From positions 22,096 to 86,095 of the forward strand of contig JAPMLR010000011.1 in the NCBI GenBank assembly GCA_026410415.1: DNA of 64,000 bases, given 5' to 3'. Each line of letters starts with the position of its first letter. Positions within the stretch are counted from its first letter, which is position 1. This document shows positions 27,453-37,582 of the stretch, one piece after another. The position numbers were made by a program, and so were the translations under genes. The stretch comes from Denitratimonas yunnanensis (SeqCode). GTDB lineage: Bacteria; Pseudomonadota; Gammaproteobacteria; Xanthomonadales; Xanthomonadaceae. The notes beneath the pieces are model-generated. The model ran no database searches. It worked only from the letters and a program-made list of their open reading frames with translations, and had not been told where the DNA came from.

Positions 27453-28295
27453 CTAACGTGCGCAGTCGACTACCTGCACCAGCGCCGCCATTTCTTCCTC
27501 GTCGAATCCCGCCGCACGGCGGGCATCGAGGTTGAACGGGCCACGCAGCACATCACGCGCATGCCTTTTCAGAAGTTCCCGGAACGTGGTGCGTGGGTCG
27601 ACCCCATCCAGTGCACAGAGATGGCGGAACCAACGTGAACCGGCCGCCACGTGGCCAATCTCCTCGCGCAGGATCACCTCGAGAATCGCAACGGTGGCGA
27701 GATCGCCAACGTCCGTGAGGCGAGCGATCATCGCCGGCGTCACGTCGAGACCACGGGCTTCGAGTACCCGCGGCACCAGGGCCATCCGCTCGAGACACGA
27801 GCCGGTGGTCTTGCGTGCCATTTCCCAGAGGCCGTCGTGGGCATCGAAATCGCCGTAGGCATGACCGAAATCGGCCAGACGTTCGATCAACATCGCGTGG
27901 TGGCGCGCTTCATCATCGGCGCACGACGCCCAATCGGCGTAATAACTCTCAGGCATTCCCGGAAAACGCAGCACGGCATCCCACGCGAGATTGATCGCGT
28001 TGAATTCGATGTGCGCGATGGCGTGCAGGAATGCAGCCCGCCCGGCCTCACTGCCCAAACCACGCGATGCGACATGGCGAGGATGCACCAGCCTCGGCCG
28101 CTCGGGCCGCCCGACCGCTTCCGCGTCGGGAATCTCCGGCCAGTGATCGGCGTCCGCCAGCGGAAGCAAACCAGCCGAGAATGCGGCAACCGCGGCACGG
28201 GTATCCTCCACCTTGGCTGCGGGGTCACGCAGCGCAAGACAGTGCGCGGCAGCGTGCTGGAGCGTCGGCCAGCGATTCACGGATGCCGCGGACAT
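27453..28295 (-). CDS. DUF455 family ferritin-like protein
   Basis: A 280-residue protein of the DUF455 family, with a ferritin-like four-helix core. Candidate diiron ligands are in HAIAHIEFNAINLAWD, DDEARHHAMLIERL and LREEIGHVAAGSRW. The function of the family is unknown; some members resemble MiaE-type hydroxylases in fold. The chosen ATG 28295 lies 4 bases after the purF stop, so it is probably translated from the purF mRNA; an upstream ATG at 28331 would overlap purF by 32 bases. It continues the folC-dedD-cvpA-purF run. Confidence 0.85.
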   Translation of the reverse strand: MSAASVNRWPTLQHAAAHCLALRDPAAKVEDTRAAVAAFSAGLLPLADADHWPEIPDAEAVGRPERPRLVHPRHVASRGLGSEAGRAAFLHAIAHIEFNAINLAWDAVLRFPGMPESYYADWASCADDEARHHAMLIERLADFGHAYGDFDAHDGLWEMARKTTGSCLERMALVPRVLEARGLDVTPAMIARLTDVGDLATVAILEVILREEIGHVAAGSRWFRHLCALDGVDPRTTFRELLKRHARDVLRGPFNLDARRAAGFDEEEMAALVQVVDCAR

Positions 28296-28299
28296 TGCA

Positions 28300-29769
28300 T
28301 CAACCGGCGCGACGCTTCTGTCGGTTTTCATCGCCGCGAAGCGTGTGCAGCCGCTCGAAATACCCGTGCTCCACACCGGTGACGTATTCGCCGGTGAAAC
28401 AGGAAGAATCGAACCCGGAGAGTGCATCGTTGCCCTCGGCAACGGCCCATTCCAGATCGGAAAGATCCTGATAGACCAGCCAGTCGCAACCGAGTGCGGC
28501 TTGCACCTCGACTTCGCTGCGATCGTGGGCGATCAGTTCGCTCGCCGCAGGCATGTCGATACCGTAGATGTTGGGATGGCGCACGGCTGGCGCGGCGCTG
28601 GCAAGGTACACCTTGCGCGCCCCCGCTTCGCGTGCCATCTGCACGATCTGCTGGCTGGTGGTGCCGCGCACGATGGAATCGTCGACCAGCAACACGACGC
28701 GGTTGCGGAATTCCAGCGGAATCGGGTTGAGCTTGCGCCGTACCGATTTCACTCGTTCGCTCTGGCCCGGCATGATGAAGGTGCGCCCGACGTAGCGGTT
28801 CTTGATGAAGCCCTCGCGGTACTTCACGCCGAGCACGTTGGCCACTTCCAGTGCTGCATCGCGGGCCGAGTCGGGAATCGGAATGATGGTGTCGATGTCA
28901 TGATCCGGCCGCAGGCGCAGGATCTTCTCGCCCAGCTTCACGCCCATGCGCATCCGCGCCTTGTGCACCGAAACGTTCTCGATCATCGAGTCCGGCCGGG
29001 CGAAATAGACGTACTCGAAGATGCAGGGCGCATGTCTGGCGGGCTCCGCGCACTGGCGCGCATGCAATTGGCCGCTGGGCGTGACGACGATGGCCTCGCC
29101 CGGTTGCACGTCGCGAATGCGGGTGAACCCGGTCAGATCCAGCGCCACGCTTTCCGACGCCACCGCGTACTCGACACCGGCTGCGCCTTCGCGCTTGCCG
29201 AGCACCAACGGGCGGATGCCATGCGGATCGCGGAACGCCACCAGCCCCAGGCCAAGCACCATGCTGACGATGGCATAACCGCCCCGGCAGCGTCGGTGAA
29301 CCGCCGACACGGCCTCGAACATCGCGTCCGGCGTGAGCGCAGCATGGCGGGAAATTTCGTGCGCCAGCACATTCAGCAGCACCTCGGAATCCGACGTGGT
29401 GTTGACGTGGCGACGATCCTGTTCGAACACCTCGCGACGCAGGGTTTCGGTATTGATCAGGTTGCCGTTGTGCGCCAGTGCGATCCCGTAAGGCGAGTTG
29501 ACGTAAAACGGCTGGGCCTCGTCCGACCCCTCCGAACCGGCGGTGGGATAACGGCAGTGTCCGATTCCGATATTGCCGTCGAGCAAACGCATGTTGCCGG
29601 CGTCGAACACGTCCCGCACCAGGCCATTGCCCTTGTGGATGCGAATGCGGGTTCCATCCACGGTGGCGATGCCGGCGGCATCCTGGCCGCGGTGCTGGAG
29701 CACGGTGAGTCCGTCATACAGCGCCGCAGCCACAGGCCCGGTGCCGACGATGCCGATGATGCCGCACAT
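28300..29769 (-). CDS. purF: Amidophosphoribosyltransferase
   Basis: First committed step of purine synthesis: PRPP plus glutamine gives phosphoribosylamine. The product is 489 residues. It starts MCGIIGIVG, so Cys2 is the glutaminase nucleophile with no propeptide (E. coli type). The glutaminase domain (about 1-230) includes [10 protein letters not shown] and NLINTE. The PRTase domain includes [13 protein letters not shown], the PRPP-binding loop. It follows cvpA after 15 bases, the classical arrangement cvpA-purF, and precedes the DUF455 gene. Confidence 0.98.
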   Translation of the reverse strand: MCGIIGIVGTGPVAAALYDGLTVLQHRGQDAAGIATVDGTRIRIHKGNGLVRDVFDAGNMRLLDGNIGIGHCRYPTAGSEGSDEAQPFYVNSPYGIALAHNGNLINTETLRREVFEQDRRHVNTTSDSEVLLNVLAHEISRHAALTPDAMFEAVSAVHRRCRGGYAIVSMVLGLGLVAFRDPHGIRPLVLGKREGAAGVEYAVASESVALDLTGFTRIRDVQPGEAIVVTPSGQLHARQCAEPARHAPCIFEYVYFARPDSMIENVSVHKARMRMGVKLGEKILRLRPDHDIDTIIPIPDSARDAALEVANVLGVKYREGFIKNRYVGRTFIMPGQSERVKSVRRKLNPIPLEFRNRVVLLVDDSIVRGTTSQQIVQMAREAGARKVYLASAAPAVRHPNIYGIDMPAASELIAHDRSEVEVQAALGCDWLVYQDLSDLEWAVAEGNDALSGFDSSCFTGEYVTGVEHGYFERLHTLRGDENRQKRRAG

Positions 29770-29784
29770 GCTGGGTAAACCTCG

Positions 29785-30414
29785 TCAGGAGTCCCGTCGG
29801 CGCTGCGCCGGCGGAGACGTATCGGATGGCGCGTCCGATGGAGGGCGATCCGCCTCGACCGGTGCGACAGGGGCGTCATTGTCGCCCGGAATGGCCGGCA
29901 GCAGGGGAATGGCCTGCATCGGGTCAAACGACAGGCGTTCGGCCAGCGCCTCGGGCAACCAGCCTTTCATCCATTCCGCGCCGCGCTCAAAACCGGGTAC
30001 GACGCGGGAATCGCGCCATGCCGCTTCTTGCGGCAATGGCGTGAAGCCGGCCACCAGCACGAGAGCGCACGCCACCGCAGCACCGCGGAGCAGGCCGAAA
30101 CCCAACCCGAGGACGCGATCGGTCCCGGACAGCCCGGTACTCTTCACCAGCTTGCCAATCAACCAGGTCAGCAATCCACCCACGACCAGGGCGAGCAGGA
30201 ACACCGCCGCATAGCCGAGAAGCCAGCGTGCCGTCGGGGCATCGACATGCGCTTCGAACAAACCCGCAACGGTGAGCCCGAACACGAACGCCAACCAGAA
30301 CGCAGCCACCCAGACCGCAAGCGACATCACTTCGCTGATGAACCCGCGCCACAGCCCCACCACGGCCGACAGGCCGAGGATCGCCAGCAGCACGATGTCC
30401 AGCCAGGTCAGCAC
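29785..30414 (-). CDS. cvpA: Colicin V production protein CvpA
   Basis: Inner-membrane protein, in E. coli needed for colicin V export and for resistance to bile salts; its molecular role is uncertain. The product has 209 residues with about four membrane segments (about 5-25, 30-50, 65-85, 105-125) and an acidic, Pro-rich C-terminal tail beyond 165. The start is a GTG at 30414, 6 bases after the dedD stop, suggesting coupled translation. It lies in the folC-dedD-cvpA-purF order. Confidence 0.9.
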   Translation of the reverse strand: MLTWLDIVLLAILGLSAVVGLWRGFISEVMSLAVWVAAFWLAFVFGLTVAGLFEAHVDAPTARWLLGYAAVFLLALVVGGLLTWLIGKLVKSTGLSGTDRVLGLGFGLLRGAAVACALVLVAGFTPLPQEAAWRDSRVVPGFERGAEWMKGWLPEALAERLSFDPMQAIPLLPAIPGDNDAPVAPVEADRPPSDAPSDTSPPAQRRRDS

Positions 30415-30420
30415 GCAGGA

Positions 30421-31359
30421 TCAGGGGTGCGGCACGACGTTGCCGTCGATGCCGAGTTTTGTCTTGACCTCGGATTTGAGCCGGTCGGCATTGGCGCGCT
30501 GCAACTCCGGCCCGACGCGTACGCGCCACAGGGCGCCGTTGGCGGTCGCGATGCGCTCGACGTAGCTGGCAAAACCGGCCGCGCGGGCGCGATCGCGCAA
30601 GACGTTGGCGTCCGTTTCCGAACGCAAGGCACCAATCTGCACGGCAAAGCCTTCGGCCGGGGCCGCCTTGACCGCAGGCGGGGCGCTCTCGCCCTCCAGA
30701 GACACGACGCCGGTGGGCAGGTCGGAGCGAATCCGTTGCACGGTCAGGCGCGCGGATTCCGCTTCGGAACGTTGTGCGAACGGACCCAGACGCACGCGCT
30801 GCACCGCCTTGCCGTCGTGGCTGACCTGCTCGGCATACGCGGGGAGCTTCTGCCCGCGCAGCTGCGACACCAGATTGCTGGCATTGGTCGCGTTGGCATA
30901 GCTGCCGAGGTTGACCGCCCAGCGTCCGGAAGGCGTGGCCGCGGGCGTGGAAGTCGATGCAGGTGCAGGTGGCGACGTCGCTGCTGGTGGCGTCACTGGC
31001 GGCGCGGCACTTGGTGTCACCGACTCGGGCGAAGGCAGGGAAGCCAACTCCGTGCCCACCGGCGCACCGGAAACCGCATCAATGCGCGACGGGGCATCGG
31101 TGGTGTCCACCGTGACGACGCGATCCTCGTCCTGCATCGGGACCGGGTCCGGCGTAGCCGGTGCCGGTGCCGGCAGTGCGGGCGCGAGGGTCAGGTCGCG
31201 GGTCTCGAATTTTCGGTCATCACGCGGCGGGACATCCACCGGAACCGTGCTGCTTCCGGAATCCGGCTCCGGGCCGCCGATCAACATCGGCAGGAAGATC
31301 ACGGCAAGTGCCACCAGCACGGCGGCACCGATGAGTCGCTGCTTCAAACTCGTATCCAC
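30421..31359 (-). CDS. dedD: SPOR-domain protein DedD with two SPOR domains
   Basis: Inner-membrane protein with a peptidoglycan-binding SPOR domain that localises to the division septum. The 312-residue product has a membrane anchor (about 8-27, LIGAAVLVALAVIFLPMLIG), a long Pro/Ala/Ser/Thr linker (about 30-145), then two SPOR-like repeats: WAVNLGSYANATNASNLVSQL (about 148-220) and FAVQIGALRSETDANVLRDRA (about 240-310). E. coli DedD has one SPOR domain. The start is GTG 31359. It lies 72 bp downstream of folC and 6 bp upstream of cvpA. Confidence 0.9.
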   Translation of the reverse strand: MDTSLKQRLIGAAVLVALAVIFLPMLIGGPEPDSGSSTVPVDVPPRDDRKFETRDLTLAPALPAPAPATPDPVPMQDEDRVVTVDTTDAPSRIDAVSGAPVGTELASLPSPESVTPSAAPPVTPPAATSPPAPASTSTPAATPSGRWAVNLGSYANATNASNLVSQLRGQKLPAYAEQVSHDGKAVQRVRLGPFAQRSEAESARLTVQRIRSDLPTGVVSLEGESAPPAVKAAPAEGFAVQIGALRSETDANVLRDRARAAGFASYVERIATANGALWRVRVGPELQRANADRLKSEVKTKLGIDGNVVPHP

Positions 31360-31431
31360 ACGCTGGCTTCCATGCGATGAATCCGGGGTCGGACGGTGCG
31401 AAGTATAACGGCGTCGACCTGAGTGGATTGA

Positions 31432-32685
31432 TTACATCGCTGCCAACGCCTCGGCCACGGTGTGGAACGAACCGAACACGACGATGCGATCCCCTGCTCT
31501 CGCCATGCGCCGGGCTTCGCTCAAGGCCTCCGCCACGGACACGTGACGGGTCGCAAGCGAGCGTGACAACAGCGCACCGACCTTCTGCCACAGCGCCTCC
31601 ACTGATTGCTCCCGCCCGCCCACACCCGTGAGCCCCGCAAGCAACCAGATGTCGATCTGCCCCATCACCGCGGCAACTTCATTGGCGACATCCTTGTCGG
31701 CAAGGGCAGCAAACACCGCCAGCGTCGCACCGGATGCGCGATTGGCCTGCAGCCACGAGGCCAGCTGTTGTGCCGCCTGCGGGTTGTGCGCCACATCCAG
31801 CACGACCTCCACCGGCCCCGGGATGACCTGCATGCGCCCCGGCAAGGTCGCAGTCGCAACACCGGCGGCGATGTGCTGCTCGTCCAGCGGCAAAGGCGGC
31901 AATATCGCGCGCAAGGCGGTGATCGCCGCCGACGCATTGCCGAGCTGCGCAGGCGCTCGCAACGCCGGGAGCGGCAGAGCCAACGCACCGCGATCATCCT
32001 GAAACACCCAACCGTCCCTGGTTGCTTCCCAACGATAGTTTCGCCCCGCGCGATATTGGGGTGAACCAACGTGCTCGGCCACGTGCAACAAGGCATCGGG
32101 AGGATCGAGCTCGGCAATCACCACCGGTTTTCCGGCACGCAGCACACCGGCCTTCTCGCGCGCAATGGACTCCCGATCACTGCCCAGAAATTCCACGTGA
32201 TCGAGCGCGATGGTGGTGATGATGGCCGCATCCGCATCCACCACATTGACCGCATCCAGCCGCCCCCCCAGACCGACTTCGAGGATGACCAGATCCAGCG
32301 CTTCGCGCGCGAAAAGCCACAGCGCCGCGAGCGTGCCGAACTCGAAGTAGGTCAACGCGGTGTCGCCTCGCGCCGCTTCCACCGCCTCGAAGGCGTGGAT
32401 CAGCGCGCTGTCGTCCACCGGAACACCATCGATCCGCACCCGCTCGTTGTAGGCAAGAAGATGCGGCGAGGTGTAGGCGCCCACGCGGTAACCGGCCGCT
32501 CGGGCGATGGACTCGACGAACGCCACCGTCGACCCCTTGCCATTGGTACCCGCCACCGTGATCACCCGCTTCGCCGGTTTGCCCGACCCCAGACGCTGGA
32601 ACACCTCGCGGACCCGCTCAAGCCCGAGCTCGATCGATCTGGGGTGAATGGATTGCTGGCACTCCAGCCATTGCGACAGGTTCAT
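31432..32685 (-). CDS. folC: Folylpolyglutamate synthase / dihydrofolate synthase
   Basis: ATP-dependent ligase of the Mur family that makes dihydrofolate from dihydropteroate and adds further glutamates to folates. The product is 417 residues from ATG 32685, with GGCGGAA upstream. Visible motifs: P-loop AGTNGKGSTVA (about 45), TSPHLLAYNERVRI (omega region), LEVGLGGRLDAVN, and the C-terminal domain with DVAHNPQAAQ. The long upstream open frame is antisense to pckG and not part of folC. It is divergent from pckG (123-bp gap) and leads the dedD-cvpA-purF run. Confidence 0.96.
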   Translation of the reverse strand: MNLSQWLECQQSIHPRSIELGLERVREVFQRLGSGKPAKRVITVAGTNGKGSTVAFVESIARAAGYRVGAYTSPHLLAYNERVRIDGVPVDDSALIHAFEAVEAARGDTALTYFEFGTLAALWLFAREALDLVILEVGLGGRLDAVNVVDADAAIITTIALDHVEFLGSDRESIAREKAGVLRAGKPVVIAELDPPDALLHVAEHVGSPQYRAGRNYRWEATRDGWVFQDDRGALALPLPALRAPAQLGNASAAITALRAILPPLPLDEQHIAAGVATATLPGRMQVIPGPVEVVLDVAHNPQAAQQLASWLQANRASGATLAVFAALADKDVANEVAAVMGQIDIWLLAGLTGVGGREQSVEALWQKVGALLSRSLATRHVSVAEALSEARRMARAGDRIVVFGSFHTVAEALAAM

Positions 32686-32808
32686 GGGGATATTCCGCCG
32701 GGAAACTGCGGCACTGTACGAAATCCTGACAGCGCGCGCCGCTCTCGCCTTGCATTGCCGGAAGGCGCTCGCTACCGTCCCGGCTCCTTTGCCGCTCCCA
32801 TTCCCGTC

Positions 32809-34587
32809 ATGCCAAGCCAACTGGAAGCCCTCAACCGCTGGGTCGAAGAGATCGCCCGCCTGACCCGGCCCGACCGCATCCACTGGTGCGATGGCTCCGA
32901 TGCCGAGAACGATGCGCTGATCGCGCAGATGGAGGGCGACGGCACGCTGATCCGGCTGAACACGGAAACCCATCCGAACTGCTGGCTGCACCGCTCGCAT
33001 CCCGGTGACGTGGCGCGGGTCGAGCATCTGACCCTGGTCTGCACCAAGGATCAGGAAGACGCCGGCCCGAACAATCACTGGATGGTTCCTGCCGAGGCGC
33101 ACGCGAAGATCGATGCGCTGTTCGATGGCTGCATGCAGGGCCGCACGCTGTACGTGGTGCCTTACTGCATGGGGCCAATCGATTCGCCGATTTCGCGCTG
33201 CGGTGTGGAGATCACCGATTCGCCCTACGTGGTGGCCAACATGCGCCTGATGACGCGCATGGGTGCGGCAGCGCTGGCGCGGATCGAACGCGAGGGCGCG
33301 GATGCTGCTGCTCGCGGCGAGCGCGAAAGTTCGTTCGTGAAGGGGCTGCATTCCACCGGCGATCTGGACCCGGACAAGCGCTGGATCATGCATTTCCCCG
33401 AGGAGTTGACGATCAAGTCCATCGGTTCGGGCTACGGCGGCAATGCCCTGCTTGGCAAGAAGTGCCATGCACTGCGCATCGGTTCGTGGCAGGCCCGGCA
33501 GGAGGGCTGGCTGGCCGAGCACATGCTGATCGTCGGCATCGAGAATCCGCAGGGCGAAACCCATTACATCGCCGCCGCATTCCCCTCGGCCTGCGGCAAG
33601 ACCAATCTCGCCATGCTGATTCCACCCGAAAGCTATCGCGAGAAGGGCTGGAAGGTGTGGACGGTGGGCGACGACATCTGCTGGATGACGCCCGGTGCCG
33701 ATGGCCGCCTGTACGCGATCAATCCGGAGGCCGGCTTCTTCGGCGTTGCGCCCGGCACCAGCAACGCCACCAATCCGAACGCGCTGGCGTCCATCCAGCG
33801 CAACACCATCTTCACCAACGTGGCCGTCACGGCCGACAACCAGCCCTGGTGGGAAGGGTTGCCCGGCACCCCGGCCATCGACTGGCAAGGCCGCCCCTAC
33901 GACCCGCAAAACGGCCCGGCGGCACATCCGAATTCGCGCTTCACGGTTTCCGCCAGGCAGGCGCCGAGTTGGTCGCCGATGGCCGAGGAGCCGCAGGGCG
34001 TACCGATTTCCGCCATCGTGTTCGGCGGCCGCCGCCCGTCACTGATCCCGCTGGTGTTCGAGGCACGCGACTGGACCCACGGCGTTCTGGTGGGTGCGGC
34101 GATGGGCTCGGAAACCACCGCCGCCGCGACGGGTGCCGTCGGTGTGTTGCGGCGTGATTCGATGGCGATGAAGCCGTTCTGCGGCTACAACTACGGCGAC
34201 TATTTCGCGCACTGGCTTTCGTTCGACAGACCCGGCGCCCAGTTGCCGAAAATCTTCCACGTCAACTGGTTCCGCAGGGGCGAGGACGGCGCGTTCCTGT
34301 GGCCTGGCTTCGGCGACAACATGCGCGTGCTCGAATGGATCATCGCGCGATGCACCGGTCAGGCGGGCGCGAAGGAAACCCCGATCGGCCACGTGCCGCG
34401 CCCCGAGGATCTCGACCTCGACGGCCTGGATCTCAGCGATTGGACAACGGACGCGCTGCTTTCCGTCGATGTCGAGGGCTGGCGCCGCGAAATCGCCGAT
34501 ATCGGAACGTACCTCGACAGCTTCGGCGCCCGCACACCTGACGCACTTCGGGCAGAGCAGCAACGCGTGGCTGCTGCCCTGAAATGA
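32809..34587 (+). CDS. pckG: Phosphoenolpyruvate carboxykinase (GTP)
   Basis: Converts oxaloacetate to PEP using GTP, the entry step of gluconeogenesis. The 592-residue product has the GTP-PEPCK signature: FPSACGKTNLAML (P-loop with the reactive cysteine), the second kinase motif VGDDICWM, SPYVVANMRLMTRMG and GYNYGDYFAHWL. This is the animal/actinobacterial-type enzyme, unlike the ATP-type PckA of enterobacteria, but the GTP type is also known from xanthomonads. The ATG at 32809 has no clear ribosome binding site. It is divergent from folC and convergent with folE (21-bp gap). Confidence 0.96.
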   Translation: MPSQLEALNRWVEEIARLTRPDRIHWCDGSDAENDALIAQMEGDGTLIRLNTETHPNCWLHRSHPGDVARVEHLTLVCTKDQEDAGPNNHWMVPAEAHAKIDALFDGCMQGRTLYVVPYCMGPIDSPISRCGVEITDSPYVVANMRLMTRMGAAALARIEREGADAAARGERESSFVKGLHSTGDLDPDKRWIMHFPEELTIKSIGSGYGGNALLGKKCHALRIGSWQARQEGWLAEHMLIVGIENPQGETHYIAAAFPSACGKTNLAMLIPPESYREKGWKVWTVGDDICWMTPGADGRLYAINPEAGFFGVAPGTSNATNPNALASIQRNTIFTNVAVTADNQPWWEGLPGTPAIDWQGRPYDPQNGPAAHPNSRFTVSARQAPSWSPMAEEPQGVPISAIVFGGRRPSLIPLVFEARDWTHGVLVGAAMGSETTAAATGAVGVLRRDSMAMKPFCGYNYGDYFAHWLSFDRPGAQLPKIFHVNWFRRGEDGAFLWPGFGDNMRVLEWIIARCTGQAGAKETPIGHVPRPEDLDLDGLDLSDWTTDALLSVDVEGWRREIADIGTYLDSFGARTPDALRAEQQRVAAALK

Positions 34588-34608
34588 GGTGATGGGTCGG
34601 GGCCGCGT

Positions 34609-35205
34609 TCAGCTGCCCCGTCCGCCCCGCATCAACTGCATGAACTCGGCGCGGGTACGCGCGTCCTCGCGGAAATCCCCGAGCATCTGGCTGGTCACCA
34701 TGCTGACGCCGCGCTTGTGCACGCCTCGCGTGGTCATGCACTGGTGCACCGCTTCGATCACCACACCCACGCCGCGCGGCTTGAGCACGTCATCGATGCA
34801 ATGGGCAATTTGCGCCGTGAGCTTTTCCTGGACCTGGAAGCGGCGCGCGAAACCTTCCACCACACGCGCCAGTTTGCTGATTCCCACCACCTTGTTCGTG
34901 GGCAGGTAGCCCACATGCGCCCGTCCGATGATGGGCGCCATGTGGTGTTCGCAATGGCTTTCGAACTCGATGTCGCGCAGCACGATCATTTCGTCGTATC
35001 CCGCGACTTCCTCGAAGGTGCGGCGCAGGTATTCGGAAGGATCGACGGCGTAGCCTGAAAACCAGTCGCGATACGCCTTGGCAACACGCTTGGGTGTATC
35101 GATCAACCCTTCGCGCGAGGGATCCTCGCCTGCCCAGCGCAGCAAGGTGCGAACAGCGGCCTCGGCCTGCGCCTGATCGACGGGTGTTTCGTCTTGATGA
35201 TTCAT
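34609..35205 (-). CDS. folE: GTP cyclohydrolase I
   Basis: Converts GTP to 7,8-dihydroneopterin triphosphate, the first step of folate and biopterin synthesis. The 198-residue product starts at ATG 35205, preceded by GAGGGGA. Zinc ligands are visible in [10 protein letters not shown] and in [13 protein letters not shown], and the substrate loop [28 protein letters not shown] is conserved. A longer upstream frame exists but lacks a supported start. It follows mlaA on the same strand after 137 bp, so it may have its own promoter. Confidence 0.97.
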   Translation of the reverse strand: MNHQDETPVDQAQAEAAVRTLLRWAGEDPSREGLIDTPKRVAKAYRDWFSGYAVDPSEYLRRTFEEVAGYDEMIVLRDIEFESHCEHHMAPIIGRAHVGYLPTNKVVGISKLARVVEGFARRFQVQEKLTAQIAHCIDDVLKPRGVGVVIEAVHQCMTTRGVHKRGVSMVTSQMLGDFREDARTRAEFMQLMRGGRGS

Positions 35206-35342
35206 TGGGTCCCCTCGTGGGTGTGTCTTCGATTCCCGCACCGTTGGTCCGGGTCGTGCCGCGATCCCCGGGGATCGCTCCGCGCAAGGCTCACGCCCCT
35301 CGTGACGTGACGTTCCGGTCCGAGGTGGCGAATGCCGGCGCC

Positions 35343-36149
35343 TCAGCGCCGCAGCGTGTCGAAATCCGGCACCTCGAACTCGTAGTCCGGCAGGAGATAG
35401 TCGGGCATCTCCTCGCTGCAATCCATCACCTGGCAGCGTCGGCGCTGCAGATAGGCGTCGCGCACCAGCAGATACGGATCGCTCGCGTCGCGCATGAAGG
35501 ACTCGTAGGGCAGCACCGAAGCACGCGCGTCCACGCCGTAAAGGATGCTGACTTCCGCACCTTCGCGTCGCGCCAGCCAGCTGATCGGGCTGATGTTGGA
35601 GTTGACGCCCTTGCCGAAGGTGTCACGCACCGTCCCGGGCCCGAAGACCGGCAGCACAAGGTAGCGCGACTCGTTCCAACCCCATTGTGCGAAGGTCTGG
35701 CCGAAGTCCCGCTGGCGCAACGGGATCCCGGCCTCGGTAGCGGGATCCAGCAAGCCGCCAAGACCCAGCGTGGCATTCATCAGGAAGCGTCCGAGCGCGG
35801 TACCGGCCTGGCCGGGATGCCCTTGCAGGACCAGATTCAAGGCCGAAACCGGTTGCTGCAGGTTGCCGAAAAAGTTGGACACCCCCAGGCGCACCAGGCG
35901 TGGCGTGACCGTGGCATACCCTTTGGCAACCGGACGCAGCATGGTCCGATCCAGCACGTCGTTGAAGGCGTACATCCGGCGGTTGAAACCTTCCCATGGA
36001 TCGGCCGCGGCGTCATGCCCGGTGACGGCCTCTTCCCCGGTTGCATCCGGCAGGTCGGATTCGGAAACAGGCTTGCGCGGGCCCGGTCCCGCGCAGGCCA
36101 CCAGAGCCAGCACCGCCGACAGCATCAGGATGTGTGCGAACCGCTTCAT
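35343..36149 (-). CDS. mlaA: Outer-membrane lipoprotein MlaA (VacJ)
   Basis: Removes phospholipids mislocalised to the outer leaflet of the outer membrane and passes them to MlaC. The product is 268 residues from ATG 36149. Signal peptide with lipobox LVAC (Cys about 19) followed by Ala. Family blocks: [60 protein letters not shown], and the [13 protein letters not shown] segment. Its ATG overlaps the mlaB stop (ATGA), so it is the last gene of the mla operon here; in E. coli mlaA is unlinked. Confidence 0.95.
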   Translation of the reverse strand: MKRFAHILMLSAVLALVACAGPGPRKPVSESDLPDATGEEAVTGHDAAADPWEGFNRRMYAFNDVLDRTMLRPVAKGYATVTPRLVRLGVSNFFGNLQQPVSALNLVLQGHPGQAGTALGRFLMNATLGLGGLLDPATEAGIPLRQRDFGQTFAQWGWNESRYLVLPVFGPGTVRDTFGKGVNSNISPISWLARREGAEVSILYGVDARASVLPYESFMRDASDPYLLVRDAYLQRRRCQVMDCSEEMPDYLLPDYEFEVPDFDTLRR

Positions 36150-36439
36150 GCCGTGGCCTCTTCTCCGGAATCGTCGAGCCGGTGTGCCCGGCACAACGCA
36201 CGATAACGCCATGCCACATCACCTTGCACGGGGGCCGGCAACATCCCGAGCGCGTCCTGTCGGCGGCGCAGCCAGTGCAGCAGTGCGACACCCGCACTGT
36301 CGATCTCGCGCACCTGCGACAGGTCGATCGCTCGGATCGTGGCAGGCTGCGCCGAACAAGCACGGAACAACGCGGCAACGGTCGTCATGGTCACCTGCTC
36401 TGGCAACATCCAGGTGCCGGAAGCCTCCGTTGCCGTCAT
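36146..36439 (-). CDS. mlaB: STAS-domain protein MlaB
   Basis: Small cytoplasmic STAS-domain subunit (97 residues) that stabilises the MlaFEDB ABC complex. The pattern is a short beta-strand start, then RAIDLSQVREIDSAGVALLHWL, which carries the conserved STAS DSAG/A loop (position about 46-50). It starts at ATG 36439, overlapping the mlaC stop by four bases, and its stop overlaps mlaA, so translation of mlaC-mlaB-mlaA is coupled. Confidence 0.9.
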   Translation of the reverse strand: MTATEASGTWMLPEQVTMTTVAALFRACSAQPATIRAIDLSQVREIDSAGVALLHWLRRRQDALGMLPAPVQGDVAWRYRALCRAHRLDDSGEEATA

Positions 36440-37059
36440 GACTCGTCCTGCAACCGGATCTGGCCGCTGCGAAGACCGGCAATGACCTCGTCCAGACTGC
36501 GCGTGCGCAATTGCCCGTCGAACTGGTTGCGATACGTCTGGACATAGGAAATACCCTCGACAATCACGTCGAACACCAGCCAGTCATCGCCTTTCCTCCG
36601 GAACATGTAATCCACCTGCACCGGCTCGCCGGCGCGCCGCACGATGCGGCTGGCGACGCGCATCATTTCGCCATTGCGCATCGGCGTACTCGACGCGATC
36701 TTGACGTCGGTGCCGGGATCCACGTCAAGCAGGGCGTCGGCGTAGCGACGCAGAAGACTGTCGGTCAGCGCATCCGCGAAGCCTTCGATCTGTTCAACCG
36801 ACGCACCGCGCGCATGGCGTGCCAGCACCAACTGGGCCGCATACGGACGATCCATCACGTCGTTGAGTTGCGTCTTGACGAAACTGCGCAACTTGTCCGG
36901 ATCGGCGCGGAATGCATCGCGTTGCGCCTCGATCGCATCGAGTACCGCATGGGTGCGTTCGCGCACGATGTCGGCCGGGACGGGAGCCACGGACTGGGAC
37001 GATGCGGCGATCGCCGAAAACAGCGTCAGCAGCAGGGCAAGAATGATGCGCGGAGACAT
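36436..37059 (-). CDS. mlaC: Periplasmic phospholipid-binding protein MlaC
   Basis: Periplasmic shuttle that carries phospholipid between MlaA and the inner-membrane MlaFEDB complex. The product has 207 residues from ATG 37059, with AAGG 6 bases upstream. The signal peptide ends near residue 20-22 (ALLLTLFSAIAASSQ). Family segments follow: the helical FADALTDSLLRRYADALL region, then PVQVDYMFRRKGDDWLVFDVIVEGISYVQTYRNQF. It lies 25 bases downstream of mlaD and overlaps mlaB. Confidence 0.93.
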   Translation of the reverse strand: MSPRIILALLLTLFSAIAASSQSVAPVPADIVRERTHAVLDAIEAQRDAFRADPDKLRSFVKTQLNDVMDRPYAAQLVLARHARGASVEQIEGFADALTDSLLRRYADALLDVDPGTDVKIASSTPMRNGEMMRVASRIVRRAGEPVQVDYMFRRKGDDWLVFDVIVEGISYVQTYRNQFDGQLRTRSLDEVIAGLRSGQIRLQDES

Positions 37060-37084
37060 GGAGAACCTTGAATGAGCGAATCGA

Positions 37085-37561
37085 TCAGCGCGCAGCATCG
37101 TCGCCACCGCCCGAATCGGCGTTGAACAGGAATTTCCCGATCAGCTGCTCCAGTACCACCGCCGGCTGGGTCAGGAGGATTTCGTCGCCGTCCTTGAGCG
37201 GCTCCGGATCACCGCCGGGCGACAGGCCGATGTAACGCTCGCCCAGCAGGCCGCTGGTGAAGATCGCAGCCCCCGTGTCCGCCGGCAATTCGCCGGCGGC
37301 GTGCGAGATGCGCAGCGTGACCTTCGCATCGAAGTTCTCGTCCAGCATGATGGACTCGATCTCGCCCACCTTGACTCCGGCGATCTTCACCGGCGCGCGC
37401 GCCTTCAGGTCGCCGGCATTGGTGAAGTTGGCCACCACGCGATAGGTGCTGCCCCCCAGGCGGTCTCCGGAATTGGTCGAGGCGAACGCCAGCATCAGGG
37501 CGCAGGCAAAACCCATCAGGATGAATGCGCCCACGCTCCATTCGGTTTTGGGACTGGCCAT
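37085..37561 (-). CDS. mlaD: MCE-domain protein MlaD
   Basis: Inner-membrane-anchored MCE-domain protein; six copies form a ring with MlaE/F that binds phospholipid. The 158-residue product has one N-terminal membrane segment (about 9-27, VGAFILMGFACALMLAFAS) and an MCE domain (about 40-115: YRVVANFTNAGDLKARAPVKIAGVKVGEIESIML). The C-terminal VLEQLIGKFLF helix fits the hexamer pore. It lies 21 bases downstream of mlaE. Confidence 0.93.
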   Translation of the reverse strand: MASPKTEWSVGAFILMGFACALMLAFASTNSGDRLGGSTYRVVANFTNAGDLKARAPVKIAGVKVGEIESIMLDENFDAKVTLRISHAAGELPADTGAAIFTSGLLGERYIGLSPGGDPEPLKDGDEILLTQPAVVLEQLIGKFLFNADSGGGDDAAR

Positions 37562-37582
37562 GCTTTGTCTCCGTGCTTGTCG

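Noticed and set aside
32686..33927. Upstream extension of the folC frame to about 33.9 kb
   Set aside because: It runs antisense through pckG; the folC start at 32685 gives the normal protein length.
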